In this document: piece after piece, positions 34,442 through 43,291 of the stretch
Numbering within the stretch: the first letter of the stretch is position 1
How the letters are laid out: each line of letters opens with the position of its first letter
Source: Paenibacillus catalpae
GTDB lineage: Bacteria > Bacillota > Bacilli > Paenibacillales > Paenibacillaceae
Direction of reading: 5' to 3'
Length of the DNA: 62,272 nucleotides
Assembly (NCBI RefSeq): GCF_900112695.1
Contig: NZ_FOMT01000010.1
Location: forward strand, 1 to 62,272
Notes under the pieces: model-generated
What the model was told of the DNA's origin: nothing
Databases searched by the model: none
Seen by the model: the letters and a program-made list of their open reading frames with translations, nothing else
Translations under genes and position numbers: made by a program

Positions 34442-35659
34442 TTAGGAAGCAGCGGCCTCCCGGCGCCGGCCCAAGGCCAACATGGCAAGCAAGACGACAA
34501 ACATCGCGACAATAAACGCTCCGAGAATCCAGACCGTACGGTCTGCACCATAGCTGTCCATCATCCATCCCGTTAATTTGGGGAAGATCGCTCCGCCTAT
34601 ACCGCCGCATGCGACAAGCAGACTGGTCGTCCGCTCCGTCATGCCCGGAATAAGGCCATTCGCAAATACGAGCGCGATACCAAATACGCCGGAGAAGAAC
34701 AGGCCGCTTAATCCGACTAGGACTAACATTCCGCTTAACTGGCCAATCGCTCCCATCGCAAGAATGATGATACATGCTCCGGCAATGGCGACAAACAGGT
34801 ATCGGAAGTAGCCGACACGATCTGCCAGACGCCCGGCGAATAGTCTTCCAAGGATCATCGTGCCCCAGAACAGACTTAGCGTAGAAGGCGCACTCGCCTC
34901 TGTCATGCCAGAACGTTCAATCATAATAGACGGCAGATAGTTGGAGAAGCTCATCTCTACCCCAACATAAATGACAAAGAATAAAGCGGAGAGCAGCAGG
35001 AACGGAATGGCCGCTCGCTGATAGCCGAACCAGCCTTTGGCATGCGTGCCGCCAGCTTCCCGCTCCACAAGTTCCTTCCTCCCTCTGGCATGATAACCAA
35101 TCTTGTCATCTATCGGTCCAAACGATAATGTCATCCATAAGATAAAGGTTATGCCGGCAAGCGCGGACAGTATAGGGAAGGATAGCTGCCAAATATCATA
35201 TTTGATCAGTATACTTGCCATCGTCGGCATCAAGAAGGCTCCGATGCCAAAGAACGTCTCGAGCTGAGTCATCGCATTAGCTTTCCCGTTGTTCTCTGCC
35301 AATTCGATGACCATGGCCCCGATGACCGATTCCGTCATCCCAAAGCCAAAGCCGGCGAACAAAGCAATAAACAGCATCAGCCCCCAGGAATCGGGAGTCA
35401 GGCTATAGGCTGCTTCACCAAGTGTCAGAAGCCCCAGCGAGAGGAGCACTCCCCCTCTTTTGCCTATCTTCGACGTAATATACGGGGATAGGAGGACACC
35501 AACCAAAAAACCGAGGAACTGATTCATCATCCATTGCCCGCCGTCATCATACGACAAGTCGTACTTATCGAGCATCTGCTCCATTACTGATCCGCCCACA
35601 ACATGAGCCAATCCAATTACGAGATAAGACAAACAGCCAAGCGCTATTAATTTCCGCAT
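34442..35659 (-). CDS. MFS transporter
   Basis: The 405-residue protein has 12 predicted helices and the MFS motif between helices 2 and 3 (SPYITSKIGKRGGVLLSLG), with a matching one in the second half (GRLFAGRLADRVGYFRY). The substrate cannot be read from sequence. A fucose-permease/sugar-type subgroup is possible. The start at 35659 follows GAAGGAGAACTATTTACG. It is convergent with the hydrolase gene and divergent from the GNAT gene. Confidence 0.85.
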   Translation of the reverse strand: MRKLIALGCLSYLVIGLAHVVGGSVMEQMLDKYDLSYDDGGQWMMNQFLGFLVGVLLSPYITSKIGKRGGVLLSLGLLTLGEAAYSLTPDSWGLMLFIALFAGFGFGMTESVIGAMVIELAENNGKANAMTQLETFFGIGAFLMPTMASILIKYDIWQLSFPILSALAGITFILWMTLSFGPIDDKIGYHARGRKELVEREAGGTHAKGWFGYQRAAIPFLLLSALFFVIYVGVEMSFSNYLPSIMIERSGMTEASAPSTLSLFWGTMILGRLFAGRLADRVGYFRYLFVAIAGACIIILAMGAIGQLSGMLVLVGLSGLFFSGVFGIALVFANGLIPGMTERTTSLLVACGGIGGAIFPKLTGWMMDSYGADRTVWILGAFIVAMFVVLLAMLALGRRREAAAS

Positions 35660-35764
35660 CGTAAATAGTTCTCCTTCGTTGTCCTTCGCCAAATCCTCAT
35701 GAAGTCGGTCACTGAAATGTTATAATGGAAAGAAACGCATAGATTCTTAAATGAGGGTATATCC

Positions 35765-36283
35765 ATGACTAATTTTACCGATGAGCTTCATTATAAACCA
35801 TCCTTGGCGGACATGACTATCCAGCCTTTGGAAATTGAACAAGCCCGGCAAATCTGCGAATGGCAATATGATCCGCCTTATGATCTGTACCGCTGGCCGT
35901 CCTGGGATACGATGCAAAAGGACGAGATCGAATTTGGCGATCCCGTCCTGCGGTGCACGCAATATGCGGCTGTGGTGAATCGCGTTCAAGAGCTGATTGG
36001 CTTCGCCCAGTTCTTTCCCCTTGTTGGCGTCACCCGCCTTGGACTTGGCCTTCATCCCGCATTATGCAGCAAAGGCATAGGTACAGACTTTACCCGTCTG
36101 TTAGTCCGTGAAGCGGTCAGAAGAGCACCGCAGAACAGCATCGATCTGGAGGTGCTGACCTGGAATAACCGCGCAATCCGTGCTTATGAACGGGCAGGCT
36201 TTATCATAGACGATACTTATGTAAGACAGACGCCGGATGGACCCGCAGAGTTCCATTGTATGGTGTACCAGTCCAATCCGTAA
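35765..36283 (+). CDS. GNAT family N-acetyltransferase
   Basis: The 172-residue acetyltransferase has the acetyl-CoA loop LGLHPALCSKGIGTDFTRLL (near 98-115, a variant of the R/QxxGxG/A motif) and the downstream AIRAYERAGFIIDDTYVR pattern seen in RimJ/RimL-like acetyltransferases. Substrate unknown. The start at 35765 follows GAGGGTATATCC. It is divergent from the MFS gene and convergent with the EAL gene, whose stop is 10 nt away. Confidence 0.85.
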   Translation: MTNFTDELHYKPSLADMTIQPLEIEQARQICEWQYDPPYDLYRWPSWDTMQKDEIEFGDPVLRCTQYAAVVNRVQELIGFAQFFPLVGVTRLGLGLHPALCSKGIGTDFTRLLVREAVRRAPQNSIDLEVLTWNNRAIRAYERAGFIIDDTYVRQTPDGPAEFHCMVYQSNP

Positions 36284-36293
36284 TATCCCTGCC

Positions 36294-37538
36294 CTAGATA
36301 CGATAATAATCAGGCTCGGGATCTTTCATATCAACGAATAAAATAATACCTGGTTTCACGAGCACCGATACGGTTCGAATCCACGCCCGGGAATCTAGAT
36401 CGGTGTAGGCGCGGGAGACTATGGAACGGCGAGTCTCATTAAGCTGAACGACATTGGGGACAAAATACGGGCGCCAGCTCCAGTTCGCTCCGCAGTACTC
36501 ATCCTCCCGCCGCCAGCTTCCATCCTCTCTCCTCGAGTAGTTCGATGAGATCTGGATTCCGTTATCGCGGCAGAGATAGACACGGATACAGTTATTCTCC
36601 AGCTCCTGCAGAAGCCTGACGATCCACTCATTATCCTCTTCATCCAGCTCCTCTAGATGACCGATCCGGTCAATCTTGCCCGCCAGCCTGTCCGACAAAT
36701 ACCGCCAATAATTCTCGGAATACAGCTGCAGCTGCCGGTGCGTCTCCAGTTCCTCTTCCAATAAAGAAGAGAAACGGTACGGCTGATCAAAATCCCGCTC
36801 CGCCTTCGCAAACAGAAAGCCCTGCACATAACGGACCCCGGCCTGAATTGCTCTCGCCAAGTCCTGCTTGGTCTCCACCCCTTCAGCAAGCAGGGAAGCC
36901 CCGAGCTGGTCGGCCAGCGCAGAGAAGGAACGAAGCGTACCGAGATATCCGTCATGATTTGCGCTGCGCTTCAGCATATGAATGTCGATTTTCAGAATGT
37001 TAGGTTGAATGAGAGCGATTCGGTCCATTCCGCTAAAGCCGCTGCCTACATCGTCGATTGCAATCAGACAGCCTTTGGAGCGGTACAGATCAATAACCTC
37101 GCGAAGCTCCTCCATCTCGCCGTTAAAGCTCTCCTCGGTAATCTCTATGACAACTCTGCCCGGATCAATCTGATACTTGTCCAGCAGGGATAACGTATAG
37201 AGCTCCCCGGACTGCATGCCCCGATGCATCCAGTTCGGCTTCAAATTGATAAACAGCATTGGAGGCTGCCTGGTTGCCGCGATTTTCTGAAAAGCCTGCT
37301 CCCGCAAGATCCGGTCGACCGCGATATGATCCTCGACCGGCACCTCCGGATCGCAAAAGAACGGTCCCAGACTGCGGACAGCATCCCCCTTGCAGGCTCG
37401 CCCCAGCACCTCATAGCCAACCACTTTTCTCGTATCAAGCGCGATGATCGGCTGATAGAAGGCAGACATCTGCTCGCCATCCAGCTGCAGTGTCTGCGGT
37501 ATCGTCGTATTTGATAAGCAGTCGTTCGTCACGCTCAC
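36294..37538 (-). CDS. EAL domain protein, YkuI-like
   Basis: The 414-residue protein has an EAL domain (about 25-260) followed by a C-terminal PAS-like domain (about 265-410), the YkuI architecture. The signature reads EVLGR instead of EALxR. Other catalytic positions are present: Asn in FINLKPN, Glu in IEITEES, the Asp pair in IDDVGSGF, Lys in LKIDIHML, Glu in AEGVET and Gln in YVQGF. The protein may therefore hydrolyse or bind c-di-GMP. B. subtilis YkuI binds c-di-GMP but shows no activity. No transmembrane segment. The motAB genes lie 500 nt away. Confidence 0.88.
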   Translation of the reverse strand: MSVTNDCLSNTTIPQTLQLDGEQMSAFYQPIIALDTRKVVGYEVLGRACKGDAVRSLGPFFCDPEVPVEDHIAVDRILREQAFQKIAATRQPPMLFINLKPNWMHRGMQSGELYTLSLLDKYQIDPGRVVIEITEESFNGEMEELREVIDLYRSKGCLIAIDDVGSGFSGMDRIALIQPNILKIDIHMLKRSANHDGYLGTLRSFSALADQLGASLLAEGVETKQDLARAIQAGVRYVQGFLFAKAERDFDQPYRFSSLLEEELETHRQLQLYSENYWRYLSDRLAGKIDRIGHLEELDEEDNEWIVRLLQELENNCIRVYLCRDNGIQISSNYSRREDGSWRREDEYCGANWSWRPYFVPNVVQLNETRRSIVSRAYTDLDSRAWIRTVSVLVKPGIILFVDMKDPEPDYYRI

Positions 37539-37556
37539 GCTCTCCCTTTGTTACCT

Positions 37557-37850
37557 TTATGTCAAACGAATCATACGCGTCACGTTATCCCCGTGCGACA
37601 CTTCAATGACATGATGCTTCGGATGATACGTAATCGATCCTTTGCCAACCTCGATTACAGGCTGCTCGCCAAGTCCGAAGAATACATCATCAGCAAGCGC
37701 CTCCATCACTTCATGCCGGTCGTCATCCCCAAGCGCCGCCCACTCTTCCTCTTCCATTTCAAAAAACGTATAGCTGCCTTCTACCTCGCCAACAGCTTCG
37801 GTCAGTTCCTTCAATATATCTGCGTACTCTCTCGCGTGTCTGACTCCCAT
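37557..37850 (-). CDS. Hypothetical protein
   Basis: The 97-residue acidic soluble protein is not one I recognise. It has a helical first half with many Glu residues (MEEEEWAALGDDDRHEVMEAL) and a short beta-rich end (GSITYHPKHHVIEVSHG). The start at 37850 follows AAAGGTGG; an ATG seven codons earlier overlaps this site. It lies 18 nt upstream of the EAL gene on the same strand, so the two may be one operon, and is divergent from motAB. Confidence 0.65.
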   Translation of the reverse strand: MGVRHAREYADILKELTEAVGEVEGSYTFFEMEEEEWAALGDDDRHEVMEALADDVFFGLGEQPVIEVGKGSITYHPKHHVIEVSHGDNVTRMIRLT

Positions 37851-37948
37851 TGCCTTAACCACCTTTTCCATATTTATCTTCTATACTTTCATTTTACCGC
37901 ATTTTCACGAAAATTAACGCCTTCTCTCCTAAATCATTTCTGAAAGTC

Positions 37949-37997
37949 TAATTTCCGTACGATAACCTGTCGATATAAGAACTAAAGACTTGTCGAA
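37949..37997 (+). promoter_or_regulatory. Sigma-D-like promoter and Spo0A box upstream of motA
   Basis: TAAT (37949-37952) and GTCGATAT (37969-37976) are 16 nt apart. The second matches the sigma-D -10 GCCGATAT at seven of eight bases. Fifteen nt further, TTGTCGAA (37990-37997) matches the Spo0A box fully. The box would lie just after the transcription start, where binding should repress. Confidence 0.55.
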
Positions 37998-38016
37998 AAC
38001 GTACTGGACGGGGTGC

Positions 38017-38817
38017 ATGATGAAAAACTCTACTATTATCGGTATTATATTAGGACTTGTAGCGGTACTGGTCGGCATGACGCTGAAGGGTGCTGCGCTT
38101 AGCAATCTGTTAAATCCCGCCGCTTATATGATTATCGTCCTCGGGACCATTGCTTCGGTTATGATCGCCTTCCCGATGTCGGAGTTGTCCAAGGTCGGTA
38201 AACTGTTCAAAATCGCATTCAAGGAACAACCGCTGATGCCCCGAGAAGAGCTGATCGAGAGCTTTATGGAATGGGCTTCGATTACTCGCCGTGAAGGACT
38301 GCTCGCGCTTGAGGCCAAAGTTGAAGATATTGAAGATACCTTCCTCCGCAACGGCATGCGCATGATAATTGACGGCAATGACCAGGATTTTGTCCGCGAT
38401 GTTCTGCTTGAAGATATTTCTGCAACAGAAGACCGCCATAAAGCCGGTGCCTTGATCTTTACGCAAGCCGGCACCTACGCTCCAACCCTGGGTGTACTTG
38501 GCGCCGTTGTTGGCCTGATTGGCGCCCTTGGCCATATGGATGATATGGAGACACTTGCCCACTCCATTGCCGGCGCCTTCATTGCGACACTGCTCGGTAT
38601 CTTTACCGGTTATGTGCTGTGGCATCCCCTTGCAAACAAATTAAAACGTCTGTCCAAAAAAGAAGTACAGCTTCGCTTAATGATGGTTGAAGGCCTGCTA
38701 TCCATCCAATCCGGTGTGTCCACTATTGCGATTAACCAGAAGCTGTCTGTATTCCTCACCCCAACGGAACGGGCGGCTATGAGGGAGAAGGAGGCTGGCG
38801 CCGGTGAAAAAGCGTAA
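38017..38817 (+). CDS. motA: Flagellar motor stator protein MotA
   Basis: MotA forms the stator channel ring with MotB. The 266-residue protein has four membrane helices, and the family segments MPREELIESFMEWASITRREGLLALE (cytoplasmic loop) and AGTYAPTLGVLGAVVGLIGAL (third helix) with the conserved proline in YAPTLG. The start is ATG at 38017 or the next codon, after GGACGGGG. It overlaps motB by 14 nt. A sigma-D-like promoter lies upstream. No other flagellar gene is in the window. Confidence 0.93.
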   Translation: MMKNSTIIGIILGLVAVLVGMTLKGAALSNLLNPAAYMIIVLGTIASVMIAFPMSELSKVGKLFKIAFKEQPLMPREELIESFMEWASITRREGLLALEAKVEDIEDTFLRNGMRMIIDGNDQDFVRDVLLEDISATEDRHKAGALIFTQAGTYAPTLGVLGAVVGLIGALGHMDDMETLAHSIAGAFIATLLGIFTGYVLWHPLANKLKRLSKKEVQLRLMMVEGLLSIQSGVSTIAINQKLSVFLTPTERAAMREKEAGAGEKA

Positions 38818-39622
38818 GCACGACGACCACGATGAACATATTGACGAATCCTGGCTTATCCCCTATGCCGATCTGCTGACGCTGCTTCTCGCCCTGTTTA
38901 TCGTATTGTATGCGGCAAGCTCCACGGACGCCAGAAAATTCGAGAGAATGAGCGAGGCCTTCAGCGCAGCATTTAATTCGGGAGCCGGCATTTTGGACAA
39001 TCCGGCGATTATTAAGTCGGGCGAGCAGTCCCAGCAAAAAATCGATGATGAGAAGAAGACCAATACCGACCAGCACGAGGATACGGAATCCAATCTTCAA
39101 GAGCTGATAAAGAAAGAACAGGAAGATTTGGAGAAGCTGAAGCAGCAGCTGGATCAGTATATTAAGAAAAACGGACTTTCCTCCGATCTGGAAACAAAGC
39201 TGAATCAATCACAGCTGATGATTACCATCAGCGACAATGCGTTGTTTGCATCCGGCAGCGATGCCCTCAAATCGGATTCGATTGAGCTCGCGGCGGCCAT
39301 CTCCAAGATGCTCGAGCCTTATACCGGATATGAGATTGTTGTATCGGGCCATACCGATAATCAGCCGATTCGGACACAGTCGTTCAAATCCAACTGGGAT
39401 CTCAGCTCTTCAAGAGCGATCCGGTTCATGGATGTGCTTCTCGAGAATAACAAGCTGAAGCCTGAGCGGTTCAGCGCCATCGGATACGGCGAGTACCGGC
39501 CTGTGGCATCCAACGATACAACCGCAGGGCGCGGCAAAAACCGCCGCGTTGAAGTATCAATTATTCGTAAATATGTCGATTCGAGCAATGTTCAGCAAAT
39601 TCCTGCTACACCAAAGCAGTGA
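38804..39622 (+). CDS. motB: Flagellar motor stator protein MotB
   Basis: MotB couples the stator channel to the cell wall. The 272-residue protein has a single helix (about 17-40) with the proton-binding aspartate in SWLIPYADLLTLLLALFIVLYA. A charged coil (80-130) leads to the OmpA-like peptidoglycan-binding domain (about 145-250, VSGHTDNQPI, NWDLSSSRAI, YGEYRPVASNDT). The start is GTG at 38804, nine nt after AAGGAGG, inside the end of motA. The last gene of motAB, followed by a strong terminator. Confidence 0.95.
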   Translation: MKKRKHDDHDEHIDESWLIPYADLLTLLLALFIVLYAASSTDARKFERMSEAFSAAFNSGAGILDNPAIIKSGEQSQQKIDDEKKTNTDQHEDTESNLQELIKKEQEDLEKLKQQLDQYIKKNGLSSDLETKLNQSQLMITISDNALFASGSDALKSDSIELAAAISKMLEPYTGYEIVVSGHTDNQPIRTQSFKSNWDLSSSRAIRFMDVLLENNKLKPERFSAIGYGEYRPVASNDTTAGRGKNRRVEVSIIRKYVDSSNVQQIPATPKQ

Positions 39623-39626
39623 TGCT

Positions 39627-39679
39627 AAAAAAGGGGCTGTCCCATTTGTCATTATATGACAATGGGACAGCCCCTTTTT
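39627..39679. terminator. Terminator between motB and rluF
   Basis: GGGGCTGTCCCAT and ATGGGACAGCCCC form a 13-bp stem, with inner TGTCA/TGACA. T tracts on both strands suit the convergent genes. It shares GGGCTGTCCC with the hairpins at 26596 and 13016. Confidence 0.85.
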
Positions 39680-39730
39680 GGTTTGGGTTAATTAGCTGCC
39701 GGCGCATTCGAACGTTGTTCCGATCTTATG

Positions 39731-40432
39731 CTACGACGGCTGGTAACCCAGAGTATCAAACAGATCTGCTTTCTCCGTTTCCGTCAAATCCCGCCATTTG
39801 CCCGTCGGCAATTGCCCGAGATGAATATTCATGATGCGGACACGCTGCAGCTTCCTCACATGATAACCAAATGCTTCACACATCCGGCGAATCTGCCGGT
39901 TCTTGCCCTCCGTCAGAATAATCCGGAAGACACGCTCCGTTACCCTGGTTACCTGGCAAGGCAGTGTCATGCTGCCAAGTATACGGACCCCGCTCGACAT
40001 GCCCTTCACAAACTCAGCTGTAATCGGACGGTCGACGGTTACAATATATTCCTTCTCGTGCTTGCCTTCTGAACGGAGAATCGGATTAACCACATCCCCG
40101 TCATTCGTCAGCAGGATGAGTCCTTCCGAATCCTTGTCCAACCGGCCGATCGGGAATATCCGCTCCTTATGTCCAACATAATCAACAATGTTGCCGCGGA
40201 TATGAAGCTCGGTTGTACTTGTAATGCCAACCGGCTTATTAAGCGCAATATAGACATGATGCTTCTGCTCGCCGATCCGTTTGCCATCGATCCGAACATC
40301 ATCGCCAAGCTCAGCTTGGCTGCCCAGCTCCGCCTTCACCCCGTTAATCGTGACGCGGCCGCTGTCGACCAGCTTATCCGCTTCACGCCGCGAGCAATAT
40401 CCCGTCTCGCTTATAAACTTATTAATACGCAC
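39731..40432 (-). CDS. rluF: 23S rRNA pseudouridine synthase, RluF/RsuA family
   Basis: The enzyme isomerises a uridine in rRNA. The 233-residue protein has an S4 RNA-binding domain (residues 1-60, MRINKFISETGYCSRREADKLV). The RsuA-type catalytic domain has the aspartate in GRLDKDSEGLILLTNDGD (near 100), KEYIVTVDRPI and GKNRQIRRMCEAFGYHVRKLQRVRI. RluF (23S U2604) is the closest name; RsuA or RluB types cannot be ruled out. The start is GTG at 40432, after GGGGTGAAC. It lies 7 nt past the dehydrogenase gene and is probably co-transcribed. Confidence 0.85.
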   Translation of the reverse strand: MRINKFISETGYCSRREADKLVDSGRVTINGVKAELGSQAELGDDVRIDGKRIGEQKHHVYIALNKPVGITSTTELHIRGNIVDYVGHKERIFPIGRLDKDSEGLILLTNDGDVVNPILRSEGKHEKEYIVTVDRPITAEFVKGMSSGVRILGSMTLPCQVTRVTERVFRIILTEGKNRQIRRMCEAFGYHVRKLQRVRIMNIHLGQLPTGKWRDLTETEKADLFDTLGYQPS

Positions 40433-40438
40433 AAAAGT

Positions 40439-41185
40439 TCACCCCGTAGTCTGTGCTGCCATTTCCGCTATGCGATCGGAGGAGTACGTATAGACAGCTG
40501 GCTGTCCTCCCGCGCTCCTCTCCGCTGCTTGCTCCATCATGGCTTGCCTCGCTGCTGTCCGCATCGCTTTGGCGACTGCTTCGCCTGCGATTGGACGGTA
40601 TGGCCGAAGCGAGCCTACCATCCCCCATTGTACTGCCTTCGATACGGCTGCGCCAATCGTTTCTCCAAGACGGAAAGTCTGGCGTGAGCCGAGCAGCAAT
40701 GACGGCCGGAAGATCCGGACCGATTCAAGAGGAATAAAGGCCAATTGCTCCTCAAGCTCGCCTTTTACCCGATTATAGAAGAGCGCAGACGATGACGAAG
40801 CTCCCATTGCAGTAATGACCAGATAATGGCGTACCCCGGTATGCCCCGCCCACTCGGCGAGGCCAAGCGGATAATCATAGTCCACCTTGCGGAAAGCTTC
40901 CTGCGATCCTGCCGTCTTGATTGTTGTCCCAAGGGTACAAAACACAACATCCACCGACACATCATCCAGCGCTTCCCACATTCGGTCGAAATCCGCGACA
41001 ATGACGCGCAGCTTCGATCTCACTTCCTGATCTATCTCAACCTGTCCTAGCGGTCGTCTGGCTAATATCGTAATGGAATGGCAATACGGATCATTCAGCA
41101 GCTGCGCCAGCAGCGCTGATCCGACAAGTCCCGTAGCTCCAGCAATCAAGCAGCTGTATGTGTCCGTGCCTGCAATATGGTCCAT
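40439..41185 (-). CDS. NAD(P)-binding oxidoreductase, TIP30-like
   Basis: The 248-residue protein has a Rossmann fold with the nucleotide motif AGATGLVGSALLAQLL (near 15-30) and an arginine after strand 2 (ILARRPL). It resembles the atypical short-chain dehydrogenase HTATIP2/TIP30 group (LGTTIKTAGSQEAFRKVDYDYPL, VRIFRPSLLLG). Substrate unknown. The start at 41185 follows GGGGGAATATTCTGTTA. It lies 18 nt downstream of the sensor kinase stop on the same strand. Confidence 0.82.
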   Translation of the reverse strand: MDHIAGTDTYSCLIAGATGLVGSALLAQLLNDPYCHSITILARRPLGQVEIDQEVRSKLRVIVADFDRMWEALDDVSVDVVFCTLGTTIKTAGSQEAFRKVDYDYPLGLAEWAGHTGVRHYLVITAMGASSSSALFYNRVKGELEEQLAFIPLESVRIFRPSLLLGSRQTFRLGETIGAAVSKAVQWGMVGSLRPYRPIAGEAVAKAMRTAARQAMMEQAAERSAGGQPAVYTYSSDRIAEMAAQTTG

Positions 41186-41202
41186 TAACAGAATATTCCC
41201 CC

Positions 41203-43077
41203 TTAGCCGGCATTTGCGTTCTTTTCCCCTAATCCTCCATCTAGTATACCGTTCGTATTCCCTTCTTTCAAAGAAGGAAGTGTTATTGTAATGGTCGTTC
41301 CTACGTTCACCTGGCTCTTGATCTCCATCAGTCCATGATGACTATGAATAATCCGTTGGCTGATCATCATGCCTAGACCGGTGCCGCTTTCTTTGCCGGT
41401 GAAGAACGGGTTGCCGATCTTCGGTATCATATCTTCCGGAATCCCGATTCCTTCATCCGTTATCGAGATCGTAATCTGATCATTCTTTGAGGCGATATGG
41501 GTATGTATTCTTCCCCCGGACGGCATGGCTTCGATCCCGTTCTTGAGAAGATTGATAAATACCTGCTTCAGCTGATTCTCTTCACAAGAGACCAGACACG
41601 CCGCTTCGGTAAAAGAGGTCTTAAACGTCACATTATGCAGATGACCCTCACTATCGATCAGCGATAAGACACTGCGGAATACATCCCTGACGTCCTTGGT
41701 CGCGAATCTTGTCGCCTGCGGCTTCGCCAAAATGAGAAATTCCCCGACAATTAAATTAATCCGGTCAAGCTCCGACAGCATAAGTTCCGTATGCTCCGGA
41801 TTCATCTTGCCGGTATGCTGCTGAAGCTGAAGGAAACCTCGCAGCGTTGTAAGCGGATTCCGGATCTCGTGCGCGACACCTGCCGCCAATTGACCAACCG
41901 TTGTGAGCTTCTCAGAACGGCGCAGAAGCTCTTCCATCCGGTTCCGGCTTCTCATATCTCGGGTTATGCTTGCGTAAGCCTGAATGACGCCTTCCGTGTC
42001 CCGTATAGGGGATATCGTGACGCTGACCGGAATAATTTCACCGCTCTTGGTCATCCGAATCGTCTCTTGCGCCGGGAGCACCTTGCCTTCCTGCAGGGAT
42101 TGGATGATCAGGCGCATTTCCCCTCTGTGTGTATCTGGAACCAGCTCGATTTCCGCGCCAAACACTTCTTCTGCTGTATAGCCAAACAGCTGCTCGAAGG
42201 CTGTGTTGACTTGAATCGTCTTGCCCTGCAGATCCACCACATGAATGGCATCGCTTGTATGATCAATAAAAGACTGCAAATATTCTTTCATCTGCCGGTT
42301 GTCCTCAAAGGCCTGCCGCAGCTTTTCCATATAGATGCTTAGATTTTGTGACATGGCATTAATCTTGAGTGCCAGAAGCCCGAATTCATCCTTGCCTCTG
42401 ACTTTAATCGCCGTCTGAAAGCGGCCAAGCGATACTTCATTGACCTTCCACAAAATAGCATTAAGCGGCCTTAACATAAATCCGGCCAGCAAATAACTGC
42501 TGACGAGGACGAACAACAAAATAATGCCGGCATACGTAATCGCATCCATCCGCTTTACGCTCATAATCTGGTTATATTCCTCACTGTTGTACACCATGCC
42601 AATCACATACGGAGCGAGGCTGGGGTCGCTGTAATAGCTCTTAATATACACCTTGCCGCCTAGCTCCACCTCGCGCACCTGGAAGCCCTTCTCTGCAGCC
42701 TGCCAGGCATAGTGCATATCCTGGGCTTCATCGCGGATGGTATAGGTGCCAAACAGCACTTTATCATCTGACATCGCCGCGGCGGAATCCGGACGAAACA
42801 CGGTTACTTCCTCCAAATCCGGGTAAAGCTTTTTTAATAGCTGCTGCATTTCATTCGGTTCGAAATCCGGGTCCTCCCGTAAGGACACAGAAGTTGAAGA
42901 CCAGCCCGGGTGCTGTTCGAAGGATTCGGAGAGCTTGCTCGAAGCCTGCTTCATCACCCGCTCCATATCCGCATTCATATTGCGAAGTGCGGCATATTGG
43001 TCCAAAATAACGATAAGGATAAACATCGCCAGAACAATCATAAATATGTAGATGGAGAACTTGGCTTTAAAAGACAC
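41203..43077 (-). CDS. Membrane PAS sensor histidine kinase (KinB/KinC/KinE-like)
   Basis: The roughly 624-residue kinase has two membrane helices (near 7-29 and 175-198) around an extracellular domain. These are followed by HAMP, a PAS domain (about 270-390), HisKA with the phosphorylated histidine in LAAGVAHEIRNPLTTLRGFLQL, and an ATPase domain with N (NLLKNGIEAM), G1 (DEGIGIPE) and G2 (GTGLGM). No response regulator gene is adjacent. The HisKA type is that of sporulation kinases, so Spo0F could be its target. The start is uncertain: GTG at 43077 is favoured, but the frame is open to 43119. Confidence 0.85.
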   Translation of the reverse strand: MSFKAKFSIYIFMIVLAMFILIVILDQYAALRNMNADMERVMKQASSKLSESFEQHPGWSSTSVSLREDPDFEPNEMQQLLKKLYPDLEEVTVFRPDSAAAMSDDKVLFGTYTIRDEAQDMHYAWQAAEKGFQVREVELGGKVYIKSYYSDPSLAPYVIGMVYNSEEYNQIMSVKRMDAITYAGIILLFVLVSSYLLAGFMLRPLNAILWKVNEVSLGRFQTAIKVRGKDEFGLLALKINAMSQNLSIYMEKLRQAFEDNRQMKEYLQSFIDHTSDAIHVVDLQGKTIQVNTAFEQLFGYTAEEVFGAEIELVPDTHRGEMRLIIQSLQEGKVLPAQETIRMTKSGEIIPVSVTISPIRDTEGVIQAYASITRDMRSRNRMEELLRRSEKLTTVGQLAAGVAHEIRNPLTTLRGFLQLQQHTGKMNPEHTELMLSELDRINLIVGEFLILAKPQATRFATKDVRDVFRSVLSLIDSEGHLHNVTFKTSFTEAACLVSCEENQLKQVFINLLKNGIEAMPSGGRIHTHIASKNDQITISITDEGIGIPEDMIPKIGNPFFTGKESGTGLGMMISQRIIHSHHGLMEIKSQVNVGTTITITLPSLKEGNTNGILDGGLGEKNANAG

Positions 43078-43109
43078 TGGCTTCGCACATCCTTTAAATC
43101 GGGCAGTAG

Positions 43110-43266
43110 TTACCCACAAGTTATTAACAATATCAACAAGTAATCCACATGCCCCTAGAATAGTTTGTGTGTAGTTTTGTGGACATTACATAAGTTATCC
43201 ACAATTTTATCCACTACATGTTAACAACAGAATATCTGTTCGATGAATAAATACGAAAATGTCGAA
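43110..43266. promoter_or_regulatory. DnaA box cluster with a Spo0A box
   Basis: The gap between the kinase and tadA genes holds TTATCCACA (43195-43203, perfect) and three boxes with one mismatch: TTACCCACA (43110-43118), TAATCCACA (43141-43149) and TTATCCACT (43207-43215). A Spo0A box TGTCGAA lies at 43260-43266, 25 nt before the tadA start. Confidence 0.6.
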
Positions 43267-43291
43267 TTTTATCGTTAATTTGGAGGGTAAA

